Of a DNA stretch of 64,000 nucleotides, positions 8,842 through 16,611 are shown piece by piece (the stretch's first letter is position 1; each line of letters starts with the position of its first letter). The translations under genes were made by a program, and so were the position numbers. The notes beneath the pieces are model-generated. The model was given only the letters and a program-made list of their open reading frames with translations. It was not told where the DNA came from and made no database searches. This DNA is from Litchfieldia stipae (lineage in GTDB: Bacteria > Bacillota > Bacilli > Bacillales > Bacillaceae_L): contig NZ_JACYHA010000003.1 of the NCBI RefSeq assembly GCF_014837155.1, forward strand, positions 1 through 64,000. The letters are read 5' to 3'.

Positions 8842-9136
8842 AAAACATACCCCTTTCTATAAAAACAAACAAACGTTAATGCCATTCTCTTTTTATTCAT
8901 GACTATCAACACGTTTATTCAAGTCACCCTAGATGGCGAACAATCATTTTCATTTAACATCTCTTAGTTAGTACGTCTAGGTTGATTCACTTCTTATCCA
9001 AGCATAGCTTGTACTACTTGGCATTCAATGAATATGATCTTAAATCAAAACCAAGTTCAACGTTTCTAGAATGTTTCTTCTCTTTATTTATCAAAAAACC
9101 GTCACTTTGATTAATATATCTGAATTTGAAAACAGA

Positions 9137-9150
9137 GGAACATTTGTTTC
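9137..9150. promoter_or_regulatory. SOS-box-like site upstream of parE
   Basis: GGAACATTTGTTTC matches 12 of 14 positions of CGAACRNRYGTTYC. It lies about 300 bp before the parE start, upstream of a weak -10 candidate TATATT (9118-9113, minus). The rest of 8842-9254 is AT-rich and holds no ORF or RNA that I recognise. Confidence 0.5.
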
Positions 9151-9211
9151 TGTTTTTTTAGTCACCTATGCTTTATTTTATATGGTAAATTGATTTTAGC
9201 AACCCTAAATT

Positions 9212-9242
9212 AAAAAAATCCTCGTTTTTGACAAGGATTTTT
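9212..9242 (-). terminator. Terminator of the CoA-binding protein gene
   Basis: Stem AAAAATCCT (9214-9222) with AGGATTTTT (9234-9242), directly after the yneT stop; T-run on the minus strand. Confidence 0.75.
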
Positions 9243-9254
9243 AGTATATAGCCT

Positions 9255-9668
9255 TTATTTAGTCAATGCATGCTCCACCTTGATACATCGATCCATAATA
9301 ACAGTATAGCCTAAATTCCTTAAATATTCATAGGCCTCCTCATTGACAAGGCCAAGCTGTGCCCAAAAAACATCTGCATTGATTTCAGTAAATTCCTTTG
9401 CCACATCAAATAAATGCTCAGAACGTCGAAAGACATTAACGATATCCACATGTTCCTCGATTTCACTTAAAGATTTAACTGCCTTTACTCCCAACACTTC
9501 ATCCACTGTTGGATTAACTGGAGTAATACGATAACCTGCATCCATCATTGCCTTGCTAACCATATAGGAAGTTCGTTCTGGATTATTTGATAAACCAACC
9601 ACAGCTATGTGCTTACTTTTCTTCAAAATCTCCCCAATTTCTTCTCTTGATGGAATCTCAATTGACAT
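9255..9668 (-). CDS. yneT: CoA-binding protein YneT
   Basis: 137 residues with a Rossmann-like CoA-binding domain (CoA_binding_2): the KHIAVVGLSNNPERTSYMVS loop binds nucleotide, and RITPVNPTVDEVLG and DVFWAQLG follow the family pattern. It has the length of B. subtilis YneT and sits in the same neighbourhood (plsY/yneT/parE). The role is not established; members may bind CoA or sense CoA-linked metabolism. I placed the start at MSIEIPS, eight bases after GGGGA, instead of the upstream in-frame TTG. Monocistronic with its own terminator. Confidence 0.88.
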   Translation of the reverse strand: MSIEIPSREEIGEILKKSKHIAVVGLSNNPERTSYMVSKAMMDAGYRITPVNPTVDEVLGVKAVKSLSEIEEHVDIVNVFRRSEHLFDVAKEFTEINADVFWAQLGLVNEEAYEYLRNLGYTVIMDRCIKVEHALTK

Positions 9669-9724
9669 AATCATACTCCCCTTCAAGTGTAGTTATGTAG
9701 TTATTATTTCGGTAAAAAGATAAA

Positions 9725-9764
9725 AAATTCCTGCATAATAATGAATGAAAATTAATTATGCAGG
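9725..9764 (-). terminator. Terminator of the GH18 gene
   Basis: Perfect 10-bp stem CCTGCATAAT / ATTATGCAGG (9730-9739, 9755-9764) followed on the minus strand by AATTTTTTA. Confidence 0.8.
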
Positions 9765-9776
9765 ACAATTGAATCA

Positions 9777-11519
9777 TTAATCAGGCTTTTTTACCGCATT
9801 TTTTCTATTCAGTGATTCTTCAATCTCAGTCCATGCCAATTCACTAGCAAATGTGCGCTGCCACGACGCCACACCAGCTAATTGATAATCATAAACTAGC
9901 TGTGCTCTTTTATTTAAAGACATTTCATCCTCAATCCATACCTTGTATAAAGCTCTTTCTTCTTCGTTATAGAATTCGGCATAATTTTGTCCTGACGCCT
10001 CGTCATATGTCGTTTTTAATTTATTTTCCTTTATCCAGTCTTGAATATAATCCATACTATGAGCCTTCGATGTAACCTCAATATTTCCACCAGCCGTTTC
10101 TTGCTCCTTCCAAATACGAGAATATAGAGGTACTCCGAGAATGAGTCTGTCATTTGGAATTTCATGTAAGATCCTCTTCAAATTCCCTTCCACCCAAGGT
10201 AAGCTTGCCACACTTCCAGCGATTGGAGATGTACCCCAATGCTCGTCATATGCCATGACAACCATATAATCTACTACCTCTGATAGCTTTTCTCTCTCGT
10301 AGAAGACTGACCACATGCCACTATCAGATATGAAGGTGACATCCATTGATACAAGAAGTCCTGCTTGATGAAAGTAAGGAGTAGCTTCTCGAACAAATTG
10401 AGTAATTAGCGGACCATCTTCAGGGTAGACATTTTCAATATCGATATTGATTCCATCTAATTGATAGGTCTTGGCGTATTGAAGAAGCTGTCTAATCATC
10501 TTTTGTCTAGTTTCAAAATCTTTAAATGCGTCTTGCGTTTTATCTGGATCAAAATCATTAGAGAATAATCCCCAGATATGCAAATCTTTTGACTTTGCCC
10601 ATTCCACATAATCCATCGATCCTAAATTCGAAATCTCGCCATTACCGTCCTTCAATGCAAACCATGTAGGTGACACAACATTCACTCCTGGCATAGTAGG
10701 TATGTCCTTAGGTTCAGGATTGGTAGTATATACCGCTTCCCACACTAAATGAATGGGCCATTGTAGCTGCGGTACCTCGATTGGACGTTCATTTGATGGA
10801 ATCGTTACATTAATAGACTGATCAATCTTAACCTCACTTTTTTCGATATAACCCGCTACGCCAGTTTGCTTCCTCACATAATAGAATCCGTCTTCTTCTT
10901 TCTCAATAATGACTTGTTCTTCATGTTCGACTTCTGCCACATAGGGTTCTGTTAATTTAGGTGCAGTTCTAAGTCGAAGATGATCGATATCACGTTCACT
11001 AAGAACCGTACCATTAATGAGTGTATCACCATTGTTTCTCACAACATGAACTCCTGTTTCTTCATGGTAATCGATTTGGATTCCATAGACTGATAATAAA
11101 GGTTCTAGAGAAATATATACCTGGTCATTTTCTGCAATCATCACAGGAAACTCTAGTTCTGTAGCTTGATTATTAACATAATAAGTCAACGAATCCGTAG
11201 GCATTTGAAACACTCGATCCTTAGTTGTTAGAATCATAGATTGAGAAACCTCATCATAAATTAATGTATCATCAATATGTTCCTTTATAAAATCTAATGA
11301 AAAATAACTCGTTTTGTTTTTTCTAATTGCCTCATGGTTTTGAACATTCCCATCAACCACAATTGGATTGGTTAAACGTGTATAAAAAGTCTTCTCTTCA
11401 GAAGGTGATTGGTATAATAATAGAAATAAACTAGATGCAACAAGAAATACAGCTGCACCTAAACCAACGATCAGCAAAGGAGTGGTGAGCTTTCGTTTAT
11501 TTGTAGTTATTTGTGACAT
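9777..11519 (-). CDS. Glycoside hydrolase family 18 protein with N-terminal anchor, CuAO-like and SH3 domains
   Basis: 580 residues. Residues 13-36 form one membrane helix (signal anchor). Residues about 45-165 look like a copper-amine-oxidase-N-like accessory domain with repeated beta strands (YDEVSQSMILTT, YISLEPLLSVYGI). About 180-232 resembles a bacterial SH3 domain (LRLRTAPKL, GFYYVRKQTGVAGYIEK). The rest is a GH18 barrel with the catalytic DGINIDIEN (DxxDxDxE) and MAYDEHWG. Such Bacillus proteins (YvbX/YdhD-like) cleave beta-1,4-GlcNAc links in peptidoglycan or chitin at the cell surface; the substrate here is inferred. It stands between yneT and plsY, where B. subtilis has no such gene. 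Confidence 0.82.
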   Translation of the reverse strand: MSQITTNKRKLTTPLLIVGLGAAVFLVASSLFLLLYQSPSEEKTFYTRLTNPIVVDGNVQNHEAIRKNKTSYFSLDFIKEHIDDTLIYDEVSQSMILTTKDRVFQMPTDSLTYYVNNQATELEFPVMIAENDQVYISLEPLLSVYGIQIDYHEETGVHVVRNNGDTLINGTVLSERDIDHLRLRTAPKLTEPYVAEVEHEEQVIIEKEEDGFYYVRKQTGVAGYIEKSEVKIDQSINVTIPSNERPIEVPQLQWPIHLVWEAVYTTNPEPKDIPTMPGVNVVSPTWFALKDGNGEISNLGSMDYVEWAKSKDLHIWGLFSNDFDPDKTQDAFKDFETRQKMIRQLLQYAKTYQLDGINIDIENVYPEDGPLITQFVREATPYFHQAGLLVSMDVTFISDSGMWSVFYEREKLSEVVDYMVVMAYDEHWGTSPIAGSVASLPWVEGNLKRILHEIPNDRLILGVPLYSRIWKEQETAGGNIEVTSKAHSMDYIQDWIKENKLKTTYDEASGQNYAEFYNEEERALYKVWIEDEMSLNKRAQLVYDYQLAGVASWQRTFASELAWTEIEESLNRKNAVKKPD

Positions 11520-11634
11520 GATAATTCCCCCTCCATATGTATGTTACGCAAATAATGAAAAAATGGAAAGAGAAATCATTATTTACCACTTGGGGATTAT
11601 TTCTTTCTGATAGCATGGTTTTTTATCAATAAAG

Positions 11635-11643
11635 TGGTACAAT
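11635..11643 (+). promoter_or_regulatory. Extended -10 promoter for plsY
   Basis: TGGTACAAT is an extended -10 element (TGnTATAAT type). No good -35 is seen. It would give a leader of about 85 nt. Confidence 0.45.
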
Positions 11644-11734
11644 AAGAGAGTTCCGTTGTCAACTAATTTAACTATGAACTATGATCTGAATGAAAAGTTG
11701 GTGACGGTATAAAGTAGTAAAAGGAGTCATACAT

Positions 11735-12337
11735 ATGAGTTATTTAGAAATTATTTTAGTTATCGCTGCATATTTAATAGGTTCAATTCCTTCAGGTTTA
11801 ATCGTAGGAAAAGTAGGTTATGGTATTGATATTCGTCAGCATGGTAGTGGGAACCTTGGAGGAACGAATACATTTCGAACCTTAGGAAAAAAAGCAGGAA
11901 TTATTGTTACTTTAGCTGATATTTTAAAAGGGACATTAGCTGCCTCGTTACCATTTATGTTTGGTAGTGAGATTGACCCCTTATTATTCGGAGTGTTTGC
12001 AGTCATTGGACATATGTACCCTGTGTTTGCAAACTTTAAAGGTGGTAAAGCTGTAGCTACTTCTGGAGGAGTATTGCTCTTTGATCAACCTTTGTTATTT
12101 TTAACAGTTGTTATTGTCTTCTTTATTTGTTTATACCTTACTAAATACGTGTCATTATCATCTATACTTGCAGGGGTTTATGCATTTCTATACAGCATTG
12201 TTTACAGTATTTTCTTCGAAATGGATATTCCATTGATTATCGTTGTATCATTACTTGCTCTATTTGTTATCTATCGACATCGTGCAAATATTAAACGTAT
12301 CATGAATAAGACAGAACCCAAAATATCCTGGTTATAA
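11735..12337 (+). CDS. plsY: Acyl-phosphate:glycerol-3-phosphate acyltransferase
   Basis: 200 residues with five or so membrane helices and the PlsY signatures: [11 protein letters not shown] near residue 18-27, the [16 protein letters not shown] glycerol-3-phosphate loop (about 38-52) and [15 protein letters not shown] (about 100-114). It transfers the acyl group of acyl-phosphate to glycerol 3-phosphate, the first committed step of phospholipid synthesis, in the inner leaflet. It matches B. subtilis plsY (yneS) in size and position, divergent from parE/yneT. ATG after AAAAGGAG. Single gene with a terminator. Confidence 0.96.
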   Translation: MSYLEIILVIAAYLIGSIPSGLIVGKVGYGIDIRQHGSGNLGGTNTFRTLGKKAGIIVTLADILKGTLAASLPFMFGSEIDPLLFGVFAVIGHMYPVFANFKGGKAVATSGGVLLFDQPLLFLTVVIVFFICLYLTKYVSLSSILAGVYAFLYSIVYSIFFEMDIPLIIVVSLLALFVIYRHRANIKRIMNKTEPKISWL

Positions 12338-12352
12338 ATTTCAGACCAATTT

Positions 12353-12389
12353 CCTTGAACACTTCACAAAGTTGTTCAAGGTTTTTTTA
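12353..12389 (+). terminator. plsY terminator
   Basis: CCTTGAAC (12353-12360) pairs with GTTCAAGG (12374-12381), followed by TTTTTTT. Confidence 0.88.
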
Positions 12390-12400
12390 TGTTAATTAAA

Positions 12401-12563
12401 GGCTGTTTTCGTATATATTGTTGCTTTTGATACCGCAGCCTGAATACACTCCGCGTCCTGTGGGAGCCAACTAGTCCCACGGGAGTCTCCGTGTATTCAT
12501 TCTGCTAGAAATCTATTCTCAATTAATTCACCTCAAAAAACAACAAACTTTGAGATAACAGCA
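12401..12563. repeat. Nested palindromic repeat, copy 2 (MITE-like, 163 bp)
   Basis: Same element as at 1038 and 53662: outer ends GGCTGTTTTC and a decayed GATAACAGCA, inner arms GCAGCCTGAATACAC / GTGTATTCATTCTGC, and a short hairpin core GTGGGAGCCAACTAGTCCCAC-like centre. It is flanked by near-identical 8-mers TAATTAAA (12393-12400) and TAATTTAA (12564-12571), a probable decayed target duplication. The 180 bp between it and the next gene hold nothing else I recognise. Confidence 0.88.
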
Positions 12564-12744
12564 TAATTTAAAGTACGTTCTTGGCAATTTAAATCTATAA
12601 AAGTGCGTGGATAGGGAAAGTTATCTGATAGAACCATCAGCATGTGCCAGTAATCCCGAAAACTATCTTACAAATTTCGCGAAATAATAACAAAATCGAC
12701 AAATTTATATTATAGTGAAACTAGAATATATAAAGGAGTCATGT

Positions 12745-13923
12745 ATGATGAAAAAGGCAACAACCAAACTTACCTTGATATCATTATCGATGTGTTTAAC
12801 AATTTTAGCTTTGTTTCTTGTCTTCTTTTTTGCAAAAGATTTTACTAATAACGAACAAACTAGTACCCTTAAAGTAATAAATCATAGCACTAAACAGCAC
12901 AAGCACGATTTTAAAACATACACAACATCGATGACATTGGCTGCGATTGGTGATTTATTAATTCATAGCACGGTTTACAATGATGCAAAAACAGGAGATA
13001 CATATGATTTTAATCCAATGTTTTCAGCGGTAAAGGAATATTTAGAAAAACCAGATTTAACAATTGCAAACCAAGAAACCATCATTGGGGGCTCAGAAAT
13101 AGGGTTATCTACCTACCCTTCCTTTAATAGTCCATTTGAGTTAGCTGACTCATTAAAGGATAATGGTATTGATATTGTAACAATCGCTAATAACCATACT
13201 CTTGATCGTGGCGAAAAGGCCATCCTCAATGCAACCAATTACTTCGATCAAATTGGTATGGAATATGTAGGTGGCTATAAAAGTGAAGAGGATAAAAGTA
13301 AAATACGCGTCATAAATCGTAATGGGATTAATATTTCTTTTTTATCGTACACCTATGGGACAAATGGAATACCAGTCCCTTCTGGAAAAGAATATTTGGT
13401 TAATTTAATTGATCTACCAACTATAAAAAAAGAGATTAGTGAAGCCAAGAAGGTTTCTGATTTAGTGTCAGTAAGTATGCACTGGGGTAATGAATATCAA
13501 CGTCTCCCGTCTGACGAACAAGTATATTTAGGGAAAGAAATTGCAAATGCTGGAGCTGATATTATCATCGGACACCACCCGCATGTTCTTCAGCCAATGG
13601 GTTGGATTGAGCGTGAAGATGGGGGGCAAACATTTATTATCTATTCATTAGGAAACTTCCTTTCCGGACAAATGTGGGACTACAAGGATATCGGTGGAAT
13701 TCTACAGCTAGATATCATAAAGGAAGTAACGTCTAAGAATGAGTATGAAATTAGAATTGAGAACCCAACCTTTACATCTACGTATGTTACAAATCAACAG
13801 CAACAAAACTTTCGCATTGTTCCATTAGAGAATGCTGGAACAGTTGGATTAGAGCATGCAACAAGTGTCTACAACGAAATCAACGATCATATGTTTCAAT
13901 GGTTAACAGGCGATGTAAATTAA
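12745..13923 (+). CDS. CapA family protein (poly-gamma-glutamate-synthesis-like metallophosphatase fold)
   Basis: About 392 residues. An N-terminal membrane anchor (about 8-30) is followed by the CapA/PgsA-like fold. Metal-site motifs: AAIGDLLIH, NQETIIGG, ANNHTLDRG, VSMHWGNEYQ and IIGHHPHVLQPM, the order seen in calcineurin-like PGA_cap proteins. PgsA/CapA helps export poly-gamma-glutamate, but no capBC-type partners are nearby, so this orphan may act on another surface polymer. I used the ATG preceded by AAGGAG at 12733 rather than the GTG at 12715. It probably shares a transcript with yneR, 29 bp downstream. Confidence 0.82.
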   Translation: MMKKATTKLTLISLSMCLTILALFLVFFFAKDFTNNEQTSTLKVINHSTKQHKHDFKTYTTSMTLAAIGDLLIHSTVYNDAKTGDTYDFNPMFSAVKEYLEKPDLTIANQETIIGGSEIGLSTYPSFNSPFELADSLKDNGIDIVTIANNHTLDRGEKAILNATNYFDQIGMEYVGGYKSEEDKSKIRVINRNGINISFLSYTYGTNGIPVPSGKEYLVNLIDLPTIKKEISEAKKVSDLVSVSMHWGNEYQRLPSDEQVYLGKEIANAGADIIIGHHPHVLQPMGWIEREDGGQTFIIYSLGNFLSGQMWDYKDIGGILQLDIIKEVTSKNEYEIRIENPTFTSTYVTNQQQQNFRIVPLENAGTVGLEHATSVYNEINDHMFQWLTGDVN

Positions 13924-13952
13924 TATATAAACACATAAGAGGAGGAATAATC

Positions 13953-14240
13953 TTGAAAATAACAATTAATGAAAAAGCAGTCAATTGGTATAAAAAAGAA
14001 CTCAATTTATCAGAAGGAGGTAGCGTCCGTTTTTTTGTACGTTATGGAGGATCTAGTTCAATTCAACCAGGTTTTTCGCTTGGTGTTTCAACAGATTCAC
14101 CTACAAATGCTGGTAGTAAAACAATTGAAGGCGGAATTACTTTTTTCATTGAAGAAGAAGATTTATGGTACTTTCATGATCATGATTTAATCATTACATA
14201 TAATGAAAAAGCAGAGGAACCTGTTTTTAATTATGAATAA
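13953..14240 (+). CDS. yneR: HesB-like protein YneR
   Basis: 95 residues, identical in length to B. subtilis YneR and in the same plsY-proximal cluster. It begins MKITINEKAVNWYKKEL and has the HesB/IscA-like beta sandwich pattern (VRFFVRYGGSSSIQPGFSLGV, EGGITFFIEEEDLWYF). It lacks the cysteines that bind Fe-S clusters in true IscA, as YneR does; function unknown. The start is TTG, nine bases after AGGAGGA; the longer frame beginning at 13899 overlaps capA and lacks a ribosome site. Confidence 0.88.
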   Translation: MKITINEKAVNWYKKELNLSEGGSVRFFVRYGGSSSIQPGFSLGVSTDSPTNAGSKTIEGGITFFIEEEDLWYFHDHDLIITYNEKAEEPVFNYE

Positions 14241-14242
14241 CA

Positions 14243-14277
14243 AAAACAAGGTGATTCCTTTTGAATCACCTTGTTTT
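14243..14277. terminator. Bidirectional terminator yneR / yneQ
   Basis: 15-bp perfect stem (AAAACAAGGTGATTC, 14243-14257, with 14263-14277) between convergent genes. Confidence 0.88.
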
Positions 14278-14279
14278 GT

Positions 14280-14579
14280 CTATTTTGTAAATCGTTGAAG
14301 CTGATTTTCTAGGCCTTCAGCAAGTAAAATTTCTTTTTGAATCTCACCCAGTAGATCGAAGTGTGGGTACTCTTGCCGATGATGAATCCATTCCTGCTTT
14401 AATCCATAACGGTCTCCCCACTTAGCTAGCTTTTCTATATTACAGCAACCAACTTTAGTCACTGTGTTTGTATTAGTAAAACGTGGATCCAGCCAATAAT
14501 GAGTTAAAAAAGCAATTTCGCCATTGGCTACTTTTTGTTTCCATGCTTTTAACTCATGTCTTTTAATCCCAAATGCCAT
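14280..14579 (-). CDS. yneQ: YneQ family protein
   Basis: 99 residues, hydrophilic, starting MAFGIKRHELKAWK and with the conserved THYWLDPRF and GCCNIEKLAKWGDRYGL segments. These and the position beside yneP and yneR identify B. subtilis YneQ; no function is known. A pair of adjacent cysteines (GCCN) and several histidines could bind metal, which is speculation. Its ATG overlaps the yneP stop (TAATG), so the two are translationally coupled. Confidence 0.85.
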   Translation of the reverse strand: MAFGIKRHELKAWKQKVANGEIAFLTHYWLDPRFTNTNTVTKVGCCNIEKLAKWGDRYGLKQEWIHHRQEYPHFDLLGEIQKEILLAEGLENQLQRFTK

Positions 14580-15007
14580 TATTCAATCTCACTTTTTTTG
14601 GCATTTTCATAAGCGATATGCCATTCAGGATAATATTTTTTAAAATGAATCGGTCTAAATGAGTCCTTTTTCACACATACATGAGAAGAATTCCCAGTAA
14701 CAGAGATTTCACCCGCTTCATTGACAATCTCATAACCATACACACTTCTTATTCCATCATATTTTTCAATCCAAGTTGAAATCGTCGCTGTTTCCCCATA
14801 TCGTAATGGTTTCTTATATGAAACTTGAATATCAATAACAGGAGAGATAATGCCATCCTTCTCCATTCCTGCATAACTAAATCCTAGGTCTTTAATGAGA
14901 GAGGTTCTTCCTATTTCCATCCAAACGAGATAATTCGCATGATATACAACTCCCATTTGATCTGTCTCAGCATAACGTACTTCGATTTCTTTTTTTGAAA
15001 TATGCAT
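14579..15007 (-). CDS. yneP: Acyl-CoA thioesterase YneP (hot-dog fold)
   Basis: 142 residues of the 4-hydroxybenzoyl-CoA thioesterase/YbgC family. The N-terminal motif VRYAETDQMGVVYHANYLVWMEIGR (residues about 10-34) contains the catalytic Asp and the Tyr/His of the YbgC signature; the rest is the hot-dog sheet and helix. It hydrolyses short-chain or aromatic acyl-CoA thioesters in the cytosol; the physiological substrate is unknown. ATG with a weak AAAGGAG upstream. It forms an operon with yneQ. Confidence 0.9.
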   Translation of the reverse strand: MHISKKEIEVRYAETDQMGVVYHANYLVWMEIGRTSLIKDLGFSYAGMEKDGIISPVIDIQVSYKKPLRYGETATISTWIEKYDGIRSVYGYEIVNEAGEISVTGNSSHVCVKKDSFRPIHFKKYYPEWHIAYENAKKSEIE

Positions 15008-15100
15008 AATCTTTACTCCTTTTGAACCAAATTTCAGTCAAATAATATGAGAGTTATATTACCATACTTCCTAAAAAATAGCATTTATTATACTCAAAAC

Positions 15101-15130
15101 AAAGAGACCAAACAATTGTCTGGTCTCTTT
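15101..15130 (-). terminator. tlp terminator
   Basis: 10-bp stem AAAGAGACCA / TGGTCTCTTT downstream of tlp on the minus strand. Confidence 0.8.
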
Positions 15131-15149
15131 CACTGAACAAATACGCTTG

Positions 15150-15383
15150 TTATCTATACCCATTTTCTCTGTCACTTGCTTCATCTTTGATTTCATTTCT
15201 AAAGGCTTCAATGCTTTCTTCTCGACGTTTATTTTTTGCCTCTATACGCTGACGTTCTTCATCAGATGCAAAAGCCATGGTCTCTTGTGATGCTTCGATA
15301 TTCTCAATCGTGTTTTGGACCATATCCTGAAGTCTTTCTACATTATCAGTGCGATCATCTCGACTAGATTGCTGGTGATTCAT
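15150..15383 (-). CDS. tlp: Small acid-soluble spore protein Tlp
   Basis: 77 residues with the Tlp family pattern: DDRTDNVERLQDMVQNTIENI, the FASDEERQRIEAKN core and the ending EASDRENGYR, close to B. subtilis Tlp. It is a thioredoxin-like-named small protein packed in the spore core and made in the forespore late in sporulation. The longer reading frame begins in the ribosome site itself, so I used MNHQQ, preceded by AAGGAGG. It lies downstream of sspN, as in B. subtilis, but a terminator separates the two. Confidence 0.93.
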   Translation of the reverse strand: MNHQQSSRDDRTDNVERLQDMVQNTIENIEASQETMAFASDEERQRIEAKNKRREESIEAFRNEIKDEASDRENGYR

Positions 15384-15472
15384 CTTCATTCCTCCTTCCA
15401 TATGTAAGATACAAACGTATTGTTCTCACTGAAGAAAGAAAATAACCAACCTATTTCTAGAAAAATCGACAT

Positions 15473-15500
15473 AAGAAAAAGGCGTACATAATATACGCCT
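15473..15500 (-). terminator. Terminator between sspN and tlp
   Basis: Stem AGGCGTA / TACGCCT (15480-15486, 15494-15500) with a T-run on the minus strand. Partial read-through into tlp is possible. Confidence 0.7.
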
Positions 15501-15507
15501 AATCTAA

Positions 15508-15645
15508 TTACTCACCTTTTGTTTGAATCACTTGAGCATGTTTCCCTGATTTATCTTGCATTTTCTTCCCTTTATTTCCCCTAAAGCCACGAGGTTGTGT
15601 CCCTAAGTGATCTTGACTAAAATGATTCGTTGTGTTTCCACTCAT
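15508..15645 (-). CDS. sspN: Small acid-soluble spore protein SspN
   Basis: 45 residues, beginning MSGNTTNHFSQDHLGTQPRG and ending HAQVIQTKGE. The HLGTQP, NKGKKM and QTKGE segments match B. subtilis SspN, a minor forespore SASP. ATG behind AAGGGAGGCG. It precedes tlp, the arrangement known for the sspN-tlp locus. It was found by direct reading of the minus strand, being too short for a usual length cutoff. Confidence 0.9.
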   Translation of the reverse strand: MSGNTTNHFSQDHLGTQPRGFRGNKGKKMQDKSGKHAQVIQTKGE

Positions 15646-15724
15646 TCTATCGCCTCCCTTATTAATCATTATCACCTATTGTGACTTTTGTATGAGAGGC
15701 AATTATAGGAGAAAAAAACATATT

Positions 15725-15859
15725 TTATTCTGCTTTATCTAGTAGCTTTTGTTCAAGACGCTCTTCTATTTTTTCTAATGCAGCTTCATCTTTAAGTAGC
15801 TGTCTTTTATTTTCTAATACTAATTCCTCAAACGTTTGTTTTTTTATTTTTCTCAACAT
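15725..15859 (-). CDS. FbpB family small basic protein
   Basis: 44 residues, MLRKIKKQTFEELVLENKRQ then LLKDEAALEKIEERLEQKLL. The FEELVxENKxxLLxDExALxxIExRL pattern is that of FbpB, the B. subtilis Fur-regulated small basic protein that helps a small RNA repress iron-rich enzymes during iron starvation. Here it sits close to citB, encoding aconitase, a plausible target class, although that link is inference. No clear Fur box lies directly upstream of its AGAGGTGAG ribosome site; B. subtilis FbpB is encoded elsewhere, so this may be a paralogue. Confidence 0.75.
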   Translation of the reverse strand: MLRKIKKQTFEELVLENKRQLLKDEAALEKIEERLEQKLLDKAE

Positions 15860-15945
15860 TCTCACCTCTACTTCTATTGTATTTTTCATTATTGCCGTTT
15901 TTCTTATTAATTATTACAACTTTTCGAAAATTTATAACAAATAAA

Positions 15946-15980
15946 AAAGAAATGCCTTTAAGTATCTGTACTTAAAGACA
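15946..15980 (-). terminator. yneN terminator
   Basis: Stem around TGCCTTTAAGTA / TACTTAAAGACA (15953-15964, 15969-15980) with T-rich sequence following on the minus strand. Confidence 0.75.
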
Positions 15981-15988
15981 TTCCCTCA

Positions 15989-16513
15989 TCAATCCATTTT
16001 TTCTAACATCTCTTTCATATACTCCAAACTCATCGCACCAGGATAACGATCTCTAATGATTCCTTTTGAATCAATGAAATAAGATACGGGCAAATTTAAC
16101 ACTTCATAATTACTACTTGTTTTATTCGTTACATCAAGTAACACTGGAAACGTAAAGCCTTGCTCCTTAATAAAATCTTTCGCAGTCTGGAGGTTCTTCT
16201 CAGTAACTGTCATATTAACTGCTAAGATTTCAATATCATCACTCTTCGTATCGTATAATTCCTGAATCTCTGGCATTTCTTCTAAACAAGGTTCACACCA
16301 TGATGCCCAAAAATTCACAAGCACCTTCTTCCCTTCAAGATCTGAGAGTTTTATTATTTCTCCATCAGCAACTTGGAGTTCAAAGTCTGGTGCTTTATTG
16401 CCAATCTCCACTCCGGTTGTTTCATTCTTTTGCTTTTGAAATGCTTGAAATACTGCAAAGCCAATCATTGCTATTAGAGCTAGTGCTATGATAAATGTAA
16501 TACTCTTTCTCAT
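15989..16513 (-). CDS. yneN: Thiol-disulfide oxidoreductase YneN (ResA/TlpA-like)
   Basis: 174 residues. A membrane anchor (about 4-22) is followed by a thioredoxin-fold domain facing the outside. The redox motif WASWCEPC lies near residue 74-81, with the cis-proline region LPVSYFIDSKG about residues 142-152. It reduces or shuffles disulfides in extracytoplasmic proteins, with electrons perhaps from CcdA, encoded at 36968. B. subtilis yneN has the same position next to citB. I chose MRKSITF as start, after GGGGGAC; the longer frame to 16603 has no ribosome site. Confidence 0.9.
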   Translation of the reverse strand: MRKSITFIIALALIAMIGFAVFQAFQKQKNETTGVEIGNKAPDFELQVADGEIIKLSDLEGKKVLVNFWASWCEPCLEEMPEIQELYDTKSDDIEILAVNMTVTEKNLQTAKDFIKEQGFTFPVLLDVTNKTSSNYEVLNLPVSYFIDSKGIIRDRYPGAMSLEYMKEMLEKMD

Positions 16514-16572
16514 GTTTGTCCCCCAAATAGGTGATATTACATATATTTTATCATAAATCTGGAAGAAACGTA

Positions 16573-16602
16573 TAAAAAATGCCGACTCATAGCGAGTCGA
16601 CA
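16573..16602 (-). terminator. citB terminator
   Basis: CGACTC / GAGTCG core (16583-16588, 16594-16599) with flanking pairs and TTTTTTA on the minus strand, between citB and yneN. Confidence 0.8.
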
Positions 16603-16611
16603 TCTTTGTTA

